A stretch of 64,000 nucleotides of DNA, from positions 3,100,001 to 3,164,000 of the forward strand of contig NZ_CP106736.1 in NCBI RefSeq assembly GCF_030035605.1, given 5' to 3'. This document shows positions 45,547 through 54,080 of the stretch, in pieces. Origin of the DNA: Silvimonas soli. Lineage in GTDB: Bacteria; Pseudomonadota; Gammaproteobacteria; Burkholderiales; Chitinibacteraceae. How positions within the stretch are numbered: position 1 is the stretch's first letter; each line of letters begins with the position of its first letter. Under the pieces are notes generated by a model. That model was not told where the DNA came from and did no database searches. It saw only the letters and a list, made by a program, of their open reading frames with translations. The position numbers were made by a program, and so were the translations under genes.

Positions 45547-46974
45547 TCAGGCCTCCAGAATCCAGGCATCTTTAGTGCCGCCGCCTTGCGACGAATTCAC
45601 CACCAGCGAGCCCTTTTGCAGCGCAACTCGCGCCAGGCCGCCCGGCACAATGCGCACGGTATTGCCGGACAACACAAACGGACGCAGATCGATATGACGC
45701 GGCGCGATGCCTTCTTCGACAAAGGTAGGGCAGGTGGAGAGCGACAACGTGGGTTGAGCGATGTAATTGGCCGGGTTGGCCTTGAGCAAGCCACGGAAGT
45801 GTTCGATCTCCGCTTTAGTCGCCTTGGGGCCAATCAACATGCCGTAACCACCCGCACCATGAACCTCTTTGACTACCAGTTCTTCCAGGTTGGTCAGCAC
45901 GTGGCTCAGCTCTGAAGGATTGCGGCACTGCCAGGTAGGTACGTTCAGCAGCAGCGGTTCTTCATCCAGATAGAACCGAATCATGTCCGGAACATAGGGG
46001 TAGATTGATTTGTCGTCCGCTACACCGGTGCCGATGGCGTTGGACAACACCACATTGCCGGCCCGATAAGCCGCGATCAGTCCCGGTACGCCAAGGCTTG
46101 AATCGGCGCGGAACACCAGTGGGTCGAGGAATACATCGTCCAGTCGGCGGTAGATCACATCCACCTGTTTGGGACCGGCGGTGGTGCGCATATACACATG
46201 CAGGTCTTTCACAAACAGATCGCGCCCTTCGACCAGTTCCACGCCCATTTGCTGCGCGAGGAAGGCATGTTCGAAATACGCGCTGTTGTAGTGGCCCGGA
46301 GTCATCACTACCACGGTCGGGTTATCTACCAGGCAAGACTGGCGCAGCGTGGATAACAACAACGACGGGTAATGCTCGACCGGCGCGATGGCGTGTTTCT
46401 CGAATAACTCCGGGAACAGCCGCATCATCATCTTGCGGTTTTCCAGCATGTACGACACGCCAGACGGCACGCGCAAGTTGTCTTCCAGCACGTAATACTG
46501 GCCGTCGCCATGGCGGATCACGTCGATCCCGGCGATATGCGCGTACAAGTTGTGCGGCAAATCCAGCCCGCACATCGCCGCCTGATACTGGCTGTTCACC
46601 AGCACTTGTTCGGCGGGGACTTTGCCCGCTTTGAGAATGTGCTGACTGTGATAGATATCGTGCAAAAAGGCATTCAGCGCGGCGGCGCGCTGCTTGAGGC
46701 CTGCCTCCAGGTGAGTCCATTCGTGGGCGGGAATGATGCGGGGAATGGTATCGAACGGAATCAGCCGCTCATTGCCGCTTTCATCGCCGTGGACCGAAAA
46801 AGTGATCCCCACGCGATGAAACAGCAGTTCGGCTTCTTTGCGGCGCTGGGCCAGGGTGGCGGGAGTCTGGACGTTCAACCAGTCAAAAAATGCGTTGTAG
46901 TGGGGCCGGATCGAGCGATCACGATCCAGCATCTCGTCATAACCGGTTTCGGCTGGCAAATCGATCTGGTGCAT
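45547..46974 (-). CDS. Circularly permuted ATP-grasp protein of the Anbu cluster
   Basis: A 475-residue COG2308-type protein, predicted to be an ATP-dependent peptide or amide ligase. The ATP-grasp elements EDNLRVPSGVSYMLENR, VLSNAIGTGVADDKS and the glycine-rich KEVHGAGGYGMLIGP appear in permuted order. The acceptor and product are unknown. The start is placed at MHQIDLPAETGYDEM with AGGGA ten bases upstream; the frame is open 16 codons further. It is the first gene of the cluster ATP-grasp, alpha-E, transglutaminase, Anbu. Confidence 0.9.
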   Translation of the reverse strand: MHQIDLPAETGYDEMLDRDRSIRPHYNAFFDWLNVQTPATLAQRRKEAELLFHRVGITFSVHGDESGNERLIPFDTIPRIIPAHEWTHLEAGLKQRAAALNAFLHDIYHSQHILKAGKVPAEQVLVNSQYQAAMCGLDLPHNLYAHIAGIDVIRHGDGQYYVLEDNLRVPSGVSYMLENRKMMMRLFPELFEKHAIAPVEHYPSLLLSTLRQSCLVDNPTVVVMTPGHYNSAYFEHAFLAQQMGVELVEGRDLFVKDLHVYMRTTAGPKQVDVIYRRLDDVFLDPLVFRADSSLGVPGLIAAYRAGNVVLSNAIGTGVADDKSIYPYVPDMIRFYLDEEPLLLNVPTWQCRNPSELSHVLTNLEELVVKEVHGAGGYGMLIGPKATKAEIEHFRGLLKANPANYIAQPTLSLSTCPTFVEEGIAPRHIDLRPFVLSGNTVRIVPGGLARVALQKGSLVVNSSQGGGTKDAWILEA

Positions 46975-47388
46975 GGCGCGCACTTCCCTGGTGGGTATTG
47001 CAACCGACACGATGCGCGGCAACCGGGCCGCGCCTGGTTCAGGACAGGTCTATCCGTAGCTTATCTCCTGCAATCCCTGTGCCAGCTTGAAATGGCGTAT
47101 TTACTGGGGTTTGCTTATAGCTCGGGTGTGTTTGTGCACCACATTGGGGCTGGCGTTCCCGGCCCGCACTGCTATGGGCGAGGCCACGTAATCTGGCCGC
47201 GCTTATGTACGGTGCCTGTTCAATAGTAGGTCAGGCACGGCACTCGTTCCGGAAAACAGTTGTATCAGGGTTGTCCCTTGTGGCGGAAAGTCCCGATGCT
47301 TTTGATGGTGCATCGCGCAAGAATGAGTCCGGATAAACCTGATCATCTGATCCTTTGGCAAACCGGAGGATCGCAAAGGAGACTCGTT
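46975..47388. other. Divergent intergenic region between the Anbu cluster and pfp
   Basis: About 410 bases with no supported gene. It should carry promoters for both directions. On the minus strand TATAAG near 47113-47118 is a possible -10, but no convincing -35 accompanies it. I see no clear promoter for pfp. Confidence 0.45.
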
Positions 47389-48636
47389 GTGCCAAGGAAT
47401 GCGTTATATGCCCAGTCGGGTGGCGTAACCCCAGTGATCAATGCTTCGGCCTGGGGCGTGATTTCAGCCGCCCGCCGACACCCCGCACAAATCGGCACCA
47501 TCTACGTGGCCAAAGACGGCATTCTGGGCGCCTTGACCGAGTCGCTGACCGATATCCGCGAGATTGCCGAATCCCAACTGGCTGCCTTGCGCCACACTCC
47601 GGGCGGCGCCTTTGGTTCTTGTCGCCACAAGCTCAAGCACGGCAGTGAACTGAAGCGGCTGTTCGAGTTGTTTGCGGCTTATGACATTGGCTACTTCTTC
47701 TACAACGGCGGTGGCGATTCGGCCGATACCTGCTTGAAAGTAGCCGAATACGCGCAGTATCAAGGCATTGATCTGACCGCAATTCATGTCCCCAAGACCA
47801 TCGATAACGACCTGCCGCACACTGACACCTCTCCCGGTTTTGGCTCGGTAGCCAAATACATCGCCACCACCACGCGCGAATGCGGGCTGGATCTGGCCTC
47901 GATGTCTTCTTCATCCACCAAGGTGTTTATCCTGGAAGTGATGGGGCGGCACACTGGCTGGCTGGCAGCGGCATCAGGCTTGGCTAGTCGTACTCCGGCT
48001 GAACCGCCACATCTGATCTTGCTGCCAGAGGTCCCTTTCGATCCTTCCCGGTTTTTGCGTGCCGTGCGCGATACCGTGCAGCAGCATGGCTATTGCGTAG
48101 TGGTCGCCGCCGAAGGTATTCGCGATACGGGTGGCACTCGTCTGGCAGAGACCGGTAATGCCGACGCCTTTGGTCATGCGCAACTGGGTGGCGTGGCGCC
48201 GATGCTGGCCAATCTGGTCAAGGCAGAACTGGGGCACAAATGCCACTGGGCCGTGGCCGATTACATGCAACGCGCTGCCCGCCATCTGGCTTCTGCCAAC
48301 GATCTGGAGCAAGCCATTGCCGTCGGTGAGGCCGCGGTTGATTTTGCCATTGCCGGCCAGCGCAGCGTCATGCCTGCCATCGTGCGTGAGGCCGATCAGC
48401 CTTATCGCTGGCACATTGAAGCGGTCTCGCTCAAAGAAGTCGCCAACAAAGAAAAGGCCATGCCAGAAAGCTATCTGCGCGACGACGGCATGCATTTGTC
48501 GGTGATGGGCAAAGCGTACTTTGCGCCGCTGATTCTGGGTGAAGCACCGCCACCGTTTGACCACGGCTTGCCGGATTATCCGGTTTGGCATTTCCCGCTG
48601 GTGGAACGCAAATTGCCGCCTTATGAGGTGCTGTGA
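47389..48636 (+). CDS. pfp: Pyrophosphate-type 6-phosphofructokinase
   Basis: Interconverts fructose-6-phosphate and fructose-1,6-bisphosphate. The 415 residues begin at the GTG giving VPRNALYAQSGGVTPVINAS, behind AAAGGAGA. GGGDS (107-111) has Asp where ATP enzymes have the second Gly of GGDGS, and PKTIDND (135-141) has Lys where ATP enzymes have Gly. Both mark the PPi-dependent type. The reaction is near equilibrium, so it can serve glycolysis or gluconeogenesis. It is monocistronic, divergent from the Anbu cluster. Confidence 0.92.
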   Translation: MPRNALYAQSGGVTPVINASAWGVISAARRHPAQIGTIYVAKDGILGALTESLTDIREIAESQLAALRHTPGGAFGSCRHKLKHGSELKRLFELFAAYDIGYFFYNGGGDSADTCLKVAEYAQYQGIDLTAIHVPKTIDNDLPHTDTSPGFGSVAKYIATTTRECGLDLASMSSSSTKVFILEVMGRHTGWLAAASGLASRTPAEPPHLILLPEVPFDPSRFLRAVRDTVQQHGYCVVVAAEGIRDTGGTRLAETGNADAFGHAQLGGVAPMLANLVKAELGHKCHWAVADYMQRAARHLASANDLEQAIAVGEAAVDFAIAGQRSVMPAIVREADQPYRWHIEAVSLKEVANKEKAMPESYLRDDGMHLSVMGKAYFAPLILGEAPPPFDHGLPDYPVWHFPLVERKLPPYEVL

Positions 48637-48659
48637 GGCTGCTCAGCTAGAGCCTGTGG

Positions 48660-48793
48660 CCCGGATAAAGGCCGATTCTCGACATAAACGTTAGCGGGAA
48701 TCCGGGATTTGCAGTGCGTTAACATCCCGTCGCATTGGCATTTCCCGACTCCAAATCCCGGATTCCCACCCTGCGGGCTCCATCCGGGCTACC
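48660..48793. repeat. Dispersed intergenic repeat, family A, copy 1
   Basis: The first 47 bases match 58648-58694 with two mismatches by eye. The element begins with CCCGGAT and ends with ATCCGGGCTAC, its ends being inverted, and it contains further CGGGAATCCGGG-type words. It occupies the pfp-miaA gap. Confidence 0.8.
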
Positions 48794-48813
48794 AGGCTAA
48801 TTCCACTCCGTAA

Positions 48814-48840
48814 CTGGATTCCCGCCTGCGCGGAAAGACG
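48814..48840. repeat. Dispersed intergenic repeat, family B, degenerate copy
   Basis: CTGGATTCCCGCCTGCGCGG followed by AAAGACG resembles the hairpin repeats at 58541-58568 and 58604-58630, with loss of one stem G. Confidence 0.6.
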
Positions 48841-48897
48841 AAATGCTTTTATCAAGCTGCGAGGACGGTGGGTTGCCTTCTGTCCCGCCGCCGCGAA

Positions 48898-50583
48898 TCA
48901 GGCGCCGTGTGACGTATCCAGAAACGCCTGCACCCGCTGCAACACCTGTTCTGGCAAATCGCTGCCCAGACAGTCCAGGCTCTCGACATCATCCATCCCG
49001 CGTAGCCAGGTAAGCTGGCGCTTGGCCAATTGCCGGGTTGCGGCCAGGCCTTTGTCGCGCAGGCCTCGCATGTCGATCTGGCCATCCAGATATTCCCACG
49101 CCTGGCGATAACCCACGCAGCGCATGGATGGCAAATCCAGCGAAAGTTGATAGCGACGGCGCAGGCTTTCCACTTCATCCAGCAAACCGCCCGCCAGCAT
49201 GGCATCAAAGCGCAAGGCAATGCGGGCGTGCAAAGCGGCGCGGTCAGATGGCAACAGGGCCAATTTCAGCAAGCGATAGGGCAACGCATCTTGCGCAGGT
49301 TCGGCCAGCAGTTCTGACATCGGTTTGCCTGCCAGCGTGCAGATTTCCAGTGCACGTTCGACGCGCTGCGAATCACCCGGTTCCAGCCGCGCGGCGGTGG
49401 CTGGGTCCAACACTGCCAGTTTGGCATGCATGGCGGGCCAGCCGATCAGCGCGGCTTCGGCATGCAGTTGTTCGCGCAGTGCAGGGTCGGCCTGCGGTAG
49501 ATCGTGAATGCCATGCTGCAGCGTGTTGAAGTACAACATGGTGCCGCCGACCAGCACCGGCAGCTTGCCGCGGGCGATGATGTCATCCATCAATTTGCGG
49601 GCATCGTCACGAAACTGCGCGGTGGAATAAGCCTCTTCGGGCGAAATGATGTCGATCAGATGATGCGGCGCGCGGGCCAGCTCGGCGGCCGTTGGCTTGG
49701 CCGTGCCGATATCCATATCCTTGAAGACCAGGGCGGAATCAACCGAGATCAATTCAACGGGCAAACCAGATTCAAGTAGATGGATCGCACTGGCGGTTTT
49801 GCCGCTGGCGGTGGGGCCCATCAGGAACAGGGCGGGGGGTAAGGTTGTGAGCGGCATGGGGTGGCGGGCGAATGTTTTGATACTTTGTGAGGTTGTCGGT
49901 GGTATGCCAAGGTCGGTGGCGGCAATCTCCCCCTGCCCCTCTTTGGGAAAGAGGGGAGTTGTTGCAGTGGTTTGCTGGCGAGTTTGGCTTAGGCGAGCAG
50001 TGGCCACCATTGAATGGGCCGATGTATTTTGGTTAAGTAACTCTGAGCCAGCCCCAGCCCCAGCCCCAGAACCAGAGTCAGCCCCAGAACCAGAGTCAGC
50101 ACCAGAACCAGAGTCAGCACCAGAACCAGAGTCAGCCTCCACAAAGGATTTTTCTCCCCTCTTTTTCAAAGAGGGGTTGGGGGAGATTGACCCGCGATGC
50201 TTCAAACCCTCACTCCCCTGAAACAAAGTAACCCGACTTTGAACTGTGGACCAGATCGCCTCCACCACCGCATTGGTTTCAAGCAGCACCTGCCGATCAT
50301 CAAATCGCAATATTTCCAGCCCTCGAGCACGCATGAAAGCATCCCGGCGGGCATCGTACTCTAACCCTTGTGGGGTAAAGTGCTGCGCACCATCGACCTC
50401 GACAACCAATTGAGCTGCATGGCAGTAGAAGTCTGCAAAATAGTGCCCGAGCGGTTTCTGTCGATTAAACCGTACGCCTAATTGATCACCATTGAGTCTG
50501 AGCCACAATTTCTGCTCCGCGTCGGTAGCCATGATGCGCAACGATTGCGCTCTGCGGCGCCGCTCGATGGGGGATGCATTCAT
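48898..50583 (-). CDS. miaA: DUF559-MiaA fused reading frame (tRNA dimethylallyltransferase)
   Basis: A single open frame of 561 codons. Residues 243-561 form a complete 319-residue MiaA, which puts the dimethylallyl group on A37 of tRNAs reading UNN codons: P-loop GPTASGKT at 256-263, SVDSALVFKDMDIGTAKP, LVGGTMLYF and MRCVGYRQAWEYL. Residues 1-125 form a DUF559 domain of the PD-(D/E)XK-like nuclease superfamily, with FADFY, VVEVDGAQHF and ILRFDDRQVL. Between them is a linker of repeat-derived sequence and DSGSGA units. MiaA may instead start at its own ATG at 49857. The frame begins three bases after the mutL stop, the usual mutL-miaA neighbourhood interrupted by the DUF559 part. Confidence 0.85.
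   Translation of the reverse strand: MNASPIERRRRAQSLRIMATDAEQKLWLRLNGDQLGVRFNRQKPLGHYFADFYCHAAQLVVEVDGAQHFTPQGLEYDARRDAFMRARGLEILRFDDRQVLLETNAVVEAIWSTVQSRVTLFQGSEGLKHRGSISPNPSLKKRGEKSFVEADSGSGADSGSGADSGSGADSGSGAGAGAGSELLNQNTSAHSMVATARLSQTRQQTTATTPLFPKEGQGEIAATDLGIPPTTSQSIKTFARHPMPLTTLPPALFLMGPTASGKTASAIHLLESGLPVELISVDSALVFKDMDIGTAKPTAAELARAPHHLIDIISPEEAYSTAQFRDDARKLMDDIIARGKLPVLVGGTMLYFNTLQHGIHDLPQADPALREQLHAEAALIGWPAMHAKLAVLDPATAARLEPGDSQRVERALEICTLAGKPMSELLAEPAQDALPYRLLKLALLPSDRAALHARIALRFDAMLAGGLLDEVESLRRRYQLSLDLPSMRCVGYRQAWEYLDGQIDMRGLRDKGLAATRQLAKRQLTWLRGMDDVESLDCLGSDLPEQVLQRVQAFLDTSHGA
49923..49958. repeat. Inverted repeat arm inside the DUF559-MiaA linker (left)
   Basis: CAATCTCCCCC...CCCCTCTTT-GGG-AAAGAGGGGAG. 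It contains an internal hairpin and is similar, in opposite orientation, to 50153-50189. In frame it encodes TPLFPKEGQGEI, a typical product of such intergenic repeats. Confidence 0.8.
50046..50137. repeat. Tandem repeat (18-base and 6-base units)
   Basis: Four contiguous 18-base units of the type AGAACCAGAGTCAGCACC are preceded by three 6-base AGCCCC units. Read on the minus strand they encode (ADSGSG)n and (AG)n. All units preserve the frame of the DUF559-MiaA gene. Confidence 0.9.
50153..50189. repeat. Inverted repeat arm inside the DUF559-MiaA linker (right)
   Basis: The reverse complement resembles 49923-49958 over about 36 bases. It encodes SPNPSLKKRGE in the miaA frame. The pair frames the tandem repeat and could mark a small insertion. 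Confidence 0.8.
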
Positions 50584-50586
50584 GCC

Positions 50587-52482
50587 TTACTGGCCCCGCA
50601 TGAACAGCTTGTCCAGATCATTCATGCTCAGGCGGAACCAGGTGGGGCGGCCATGATTGCATTGACCAGAGCGCTCGGTGGCTTCCATCTCACGCAACAA
50701 GGCATTCATCTCGGGGATGGTCAGACTGCGATTGGCGCGCACCGAGCCATGGCAAGCCATGGTGGACAGCAGTTCGTTGCGGCGGCCGGTCAGCATCTGG
50801 CTGGCGCCGACTTCGCGGATGTCCTTGATGACCGAGCGCGCCAGTTCTACGGCATCCGCGTCTTTCAGCAACATGGGAATGCCGCGAATGGCGATCTGCG
50901 TCGGCGATTGCACGGAGAGATCAAACCCCAAATGCGCCAGTGCTTCGCGGTTGTCTTCGACGGTGGCGACCTCAAAGCGGTCTGCGCTGAACAAATGGGG
51001 GATGAGCATCGGCTGGCTGGGCATGTTGTCCAGATCCAGCGCGTTCTTGAGTTTTTCATACACCACGCGTTCGTGCGCCGCGTGCATGTCGACCACAATC
51101 AAACCTTCCGCCGCCTGCGCCAGGATATACACCCCATGCAATTGCGCCATGGCAAAGCCCAGCGGCGGGATACCGTCTTCATCGGTCGCGGGCATAAAGG
51201 CGCGAGTGCCAACGGGTAATGGGCGTGGATTGCCGCCAGATAAAACGGTGGCGCCAAATTCGGCGGGAGCATAACTCGGGGTGACGGCAGCCTGGCCTGG
51301 CTCACGCTTCAGGTCGCTGAACATGCGGTCGTACATTGCCAGCGGCTCTTGCACCACCGGGATCGCCATATGTTGCTGGCGCCACGGTTGTTGCTGATAG
51401 CCGGAGGTTTGCGGCGTGCCAGCAGCATAAGTCGGGGCGGCGGGCGCGATGATTTCGCCGGTTTCCGGATCAACGCCTGCCGGCACCTGGCCCGCTTTGG
51501 TGCTTGCCAGTGCCTTGGTCAGGCTGCGCAACATAAAGCCGTAAATGGCCTGCGATTCGCGAAAGCGCACCTCAATTTTGGTGGGATGCACGTTCACATC
51601 CACGCCTTCCGGGTCCAGTTCCAGGAACAGGCAATACGCCGCGTGGCGATCATGATGCAGCACGTCGCGATAGGCCTCACGCAAGGCGTGGGCGATGACT
51701 TTGTCGCGCACAAAACGGCCATTCACAAAGAAGTATTGTGCATCGCGGCTGGATTTGGATAACGTTGGGCTGCCCGCCAAGCCCCACAGTCGCAGCGGCC
51801 CGGCAGATTCTTCCACCTGCACGGCGGTCTGCGCGAATTCATCGCTCAGCAAGGCGGCACAGCGTTTGATCACATCGCCGCGCATCACCCGCAAATTGGC
51901 GCGGCCGTTATGCACCAGCGTAAATTGCTTGTCCGGATTGGCCAGCGCCAGGCGCTTGACCATGTCCTCGCAATGCGCGAACTCGGTGCCGTCGGACTTC
52001 AGAAATTTGCGGCGAGCGGGCGTCTGGTAATACAGGTCATGCACTTCAATGGTAGTGCCCACTGCCAGCGCCGCTGGTTCCGCTTCGTGCAAACGGCCGT
52101 GATCGGATTCAATCCGCCAGGCATGCGCTGCGCCATTGAAGCGGCTGGTGAGCGTGAGTCGGGAAACGGACGCAATTGACGCCAGACCTTCACCACGAAA
52201 GCCGAGCGTGGCGACTTTTTGCAGGTCATCAAAATCGCGAATCTTGCTGGTGGCGTGACGATGCAACGCCAGCGCCAGGTCTTCGTGTTCGATGCCAATG
52301 CCGTCATCAATCACTTTGATCAGTTTGGTGCCACCGGCAACCAGTTCCACGCCTACGTTGTCGGCACCAGCATCCAGACTGTTTTCCAGCAATTCCTTGA
52401 GCGCAGAGGCCGGGCGCTCGACTACTTCGCCAGCGGCGATCTGGTTGACCAGTTGGTCGGACAAAAGCTGGATGCGAGACAT
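50587..52482 (-). CDS. mutL: DNA mismatch repair protein MutL
   Basis: A 631-residue mismatch repair factor that links MutS to strand removal. The GHKL ATPase N-terminus has IAAGEVVERPASALKELLENSLDAG, DDGIGI and TLGFRGEGLASI. The C-terminal part has DMHAAHERVVYEKL, which fits the D-x-H-A-x2-E-x4-E nuclease motif, and the later ACHGSVRANR and CNHGRPTW motifs. MutL is therefore predicted to be a nicking endonuclease, unlike that of E. coli. The ATG is chosen over an upstream GTG because the family begins SRIQ. Confidence 0.97.
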   Translation of the reverse strand: MSRIQLLSDQLVNQIAAGEVVERPASALKELLENSLDAGADNVGVELVAGGTKLIKVIDDGIGIEHEDLALALHRHATSKIRDFDDLQKVATLGFRGEGLASIASVSRLTLTSRFNGAAHAWRIESDHGRLHEAEPAALAVGTTIEVHDLYYQTPARRKFLKSDGTEFAHCEDMVKRLALANPDKQFTLVHNGRANLRVMRGDVIKRCAALLSDEFAQTAVQVEESAGPLRLWGLAGSPTLSKSSRDAQYFFVNGRFVRDKVIAHALREAYRDVLHHDRHAAYCLFLELDPEGVDVNVHPTKIEVRFRESQAIYGFMLRSLTKALASTKAGQVPAGVDPETGEIIAPAAPTYAAGTPQTSGYQQQPWRQQHMAIPVVQEPLAMYDRMFSDLKREPGQAAVTPSYAPAEFGATVLSGGNPRPLPVGTRAFMPATDEDGIPPLGFAMAQLHGVYILAQAAEGLIVVDMHAAHERVVYEKLKNALDLDNMPSQPMLIPHLFSADRFEVATVEDNREALAHLGFDLSVQSPTQIAIRGIPMLLKDADAVELARSVIKDIREVGASQMLTGRRNELLSTMACHGSVRANRSLTIPEMNALLREMEATERSGQCNHGRPTWFRLSMNDLDKLFMRGQ

Positions 52483-52679
52483 GGCGTGAGGCACAGGCGG
52501 GGTAAAGCGGCATTATACCAGCGGGCCGCCATCACCCGGTTTTGTCGCGGCCATTCTGATATTTAAATATTGTTATATCTAAATCAATTTTAAGTATTGG
52601 ATGGAATATTGCGGTGAGCGAAAGGACAGGGCATGCTGCGCAGTACCCGATCCCGGCGTACTGACAAGGACATGCAGCG
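52483..52679. promoter_or_regulatory. Divergent mutL-metY regulatory region
   Basis: A perfect TATAAT on the minus strand (52512-52517) lies 29 bases before the mutL ATG, but its -35 is poor. On the other side an AT-rich stretch holds the palindrome ATATTTAAATAT (52559-52570) followed by TTATATCTAAAT, a possible binding site or promoter of metY. No regulator can be named. Confidence 0.45.
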
Positions 52680-53954
52680 ATGAAGTTCGATACCCAAGCC
52701 ATCCACGCCGGTTTCGACGGCGACCCAACCACCCGCGCCGTGGCGGTGCCGATCTACCAGACCACCAGCTATTCGTTTGACGACACCCAGCATGGCGCCG
52801 ATCTGTTCGACCTGAAAGTAGCGGGCAATATCTACACCCGCATCATGAACCCGACAACCGACGTGCTGGAAAAACGCATTGCGGCGCTGGAAGGCGGCGT
52901 GGGCGCGCTGGCGCTGGCTTCTGGCGCAGCGGCCATTACGTATTCGATCCTGACCATCGCCGAAGCGGGCGACAACATTATTGCCACCGGCACGCTCTAC
53001 GGCGGTACCTATAACCTGTTTGCCCACACGCTGCCGCAGTACGGGATTGAAGTACGCTTTGTCGACGCCAAAGACCCGCAATCTGCCGCGCAATATATCG
53101 ACGCCAAAACCAAAGCGGTATTTGTTGAATCTATCGGTAATCCACTCGGCAATGTGGTGGACTTTGCGGCCTTTGCCAAAGTGGCGCATGAAGGTGGCGT
53201 GCCGCTGATTGTCGATAACACCGTCCCCACACCTTATATCACCCGCCCGTTTGAACACGGTGCCGATATCGTGGTGCACTCGTTGACCAAATACATCGGC
53301 GGCCACGGCACCAGCATTGGCGGCATCATCGTGGATTCCGGCAAGTTTCCGTGGGCCGAACACAAAGCCCGGTTTCGTCGCCTGAATGAGCCGGAAGTGA
53401 GTTATCACGGAGTGGTCTACACCGAGGCGCTGGGCCCGGCGGCCTATATTGGCCGCGCGCGCACTGTGCCGTTGCGCAATATGGGCGCGGCGATCTCGCC
53501 GTTTAACTCGTTCCTGATTCTGCAAGGACTAGAAACGCTGGGTTTGCGTATCGAACGCCACACCGAAAACGCACTCAAGGTGGCGCAATTTTTGAAACAG
53601 CAGCGTGCGGTGGAGTGGGTGAATTACGCCGGTTTGCCGGATCACCCGTCGCATGAACTGGTACAGAAATATTTTGGTGGCAAAGCATCAGGGCTGCTGA
53701 CGTTTGGCCTGAAAGGCGGGCGCGAAGCCGGGGCTAAATTCCAGGATGCGTTGCAGTTGTTTACTCGGCTGGTGAACATTGGCGACGCCAAGAGTCTGGC
53801 ATGCCATCCGGCCAGCACCACGCATCGGCAGTTGTCGCCGGAAGAACTCAAGAAAGCCGGGGTGACAGAAGATACGGTGCGCTTGTCGATCGGCATTGAG
53901 CATATCGACGACATTCTGGCGGATTTGACGCAGGCATTGGCTGCGGCGACTTGA
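52680..53954 (+). CDS. metY: O-acetylhomoserine sulfhydrylase
   Basis: A 424-residue PLP enzyme of the Cys/Met metabolism family that makes homocysteine from O-acetylhomoserine and sulfide. It begins KFDTQAIHAGFDGDPTTRAVAVPIYQTTSY. The PLP-binding Lys is 204 in HSLTKYIGGHG; FVESIGNPLGNVVD and the C-terminal HPASTTHRQL are typical. Length and the 230-240 insertion favour MetY over MetB or MetZ. AAGGA lies upstream. No other methionine gene is adjacent. Confidence 0.93.
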   Translation: MKFDTQAIHAGFDGDPTTRAVAVPIYQTTSYSFDDTQHGADLFDLKVAGNIYTRIMNPTTDVLEKRIAALEGGVGALALASGAAAITYSILTIAEAGDNIIATGTLYGGTYNLFAHTLPQYGIEVRFVDAKDPQSAAQYIDAKTKAVFVESIGNPLGNVVDFAAFAKVAHEGGVPLIVDNTVPTPYITRPFEHGADIVVHSLTKYIGGHGTSIGGIIVDSGKFPWAEHKARFRRLNEPEVSYHGVVYTEALGPAAYIGRARTVPLRNMGAAISPFNSFLILQGLETLGLRIERHTENALKVAQFLKQQRAVEWVNYAGLPDHPSHELVQKYFGGKASGLLTFGLKGGREAGAKFQDALQLFTRLVNIGDAKSLACHPASTTHRQLSPEELKKAGVTEDTVRLSIGIEHIDDILADLTQALAAAT

Positions 53955-53973
53955 TGCCAATTTGAGAGAAAGA

Positions 53974-54007
53974 GCAGGGTGAATTTAGCGTGGCTAATTC
54001 ACCCTGC
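53974..54007 (+). terminator. Long hairpin after metY
   Basis: GCAGGGTGAATTTAGC (53974-53989) pairs with GCTAATTCACCCTGC (53993-54007) with one bulged T and a GTG loop. No T-run follows, so it may stabilise the 3' end or end transcription with Rho rather than act alone. Confidence 0.55.
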
Positions 54008-54027
54008 ATGGCGCACCGCAGCGCTGC

Positions 54028-54064
54028 GATCCCGGATTCCCGCTGGCGCTTCATCCGGGCTACA
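54028..54064. repeat. Family A repeat fragment
   Basis: GATCCCGGATTCCCGCTGGCG...CATCCGGGCTAC resembles the right ends of the repeats at 48660-48793 and 58644-58769. Confidence 0.6.
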
Positions 54065-54080
54065 TGTTTGCCTGACTGTT

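Noticed and set aside
50046..50137. Possible CRISPR array
   Set aside because: Units are contiguous without spacers, in frame with a coding sequence, and no cas genes are present.
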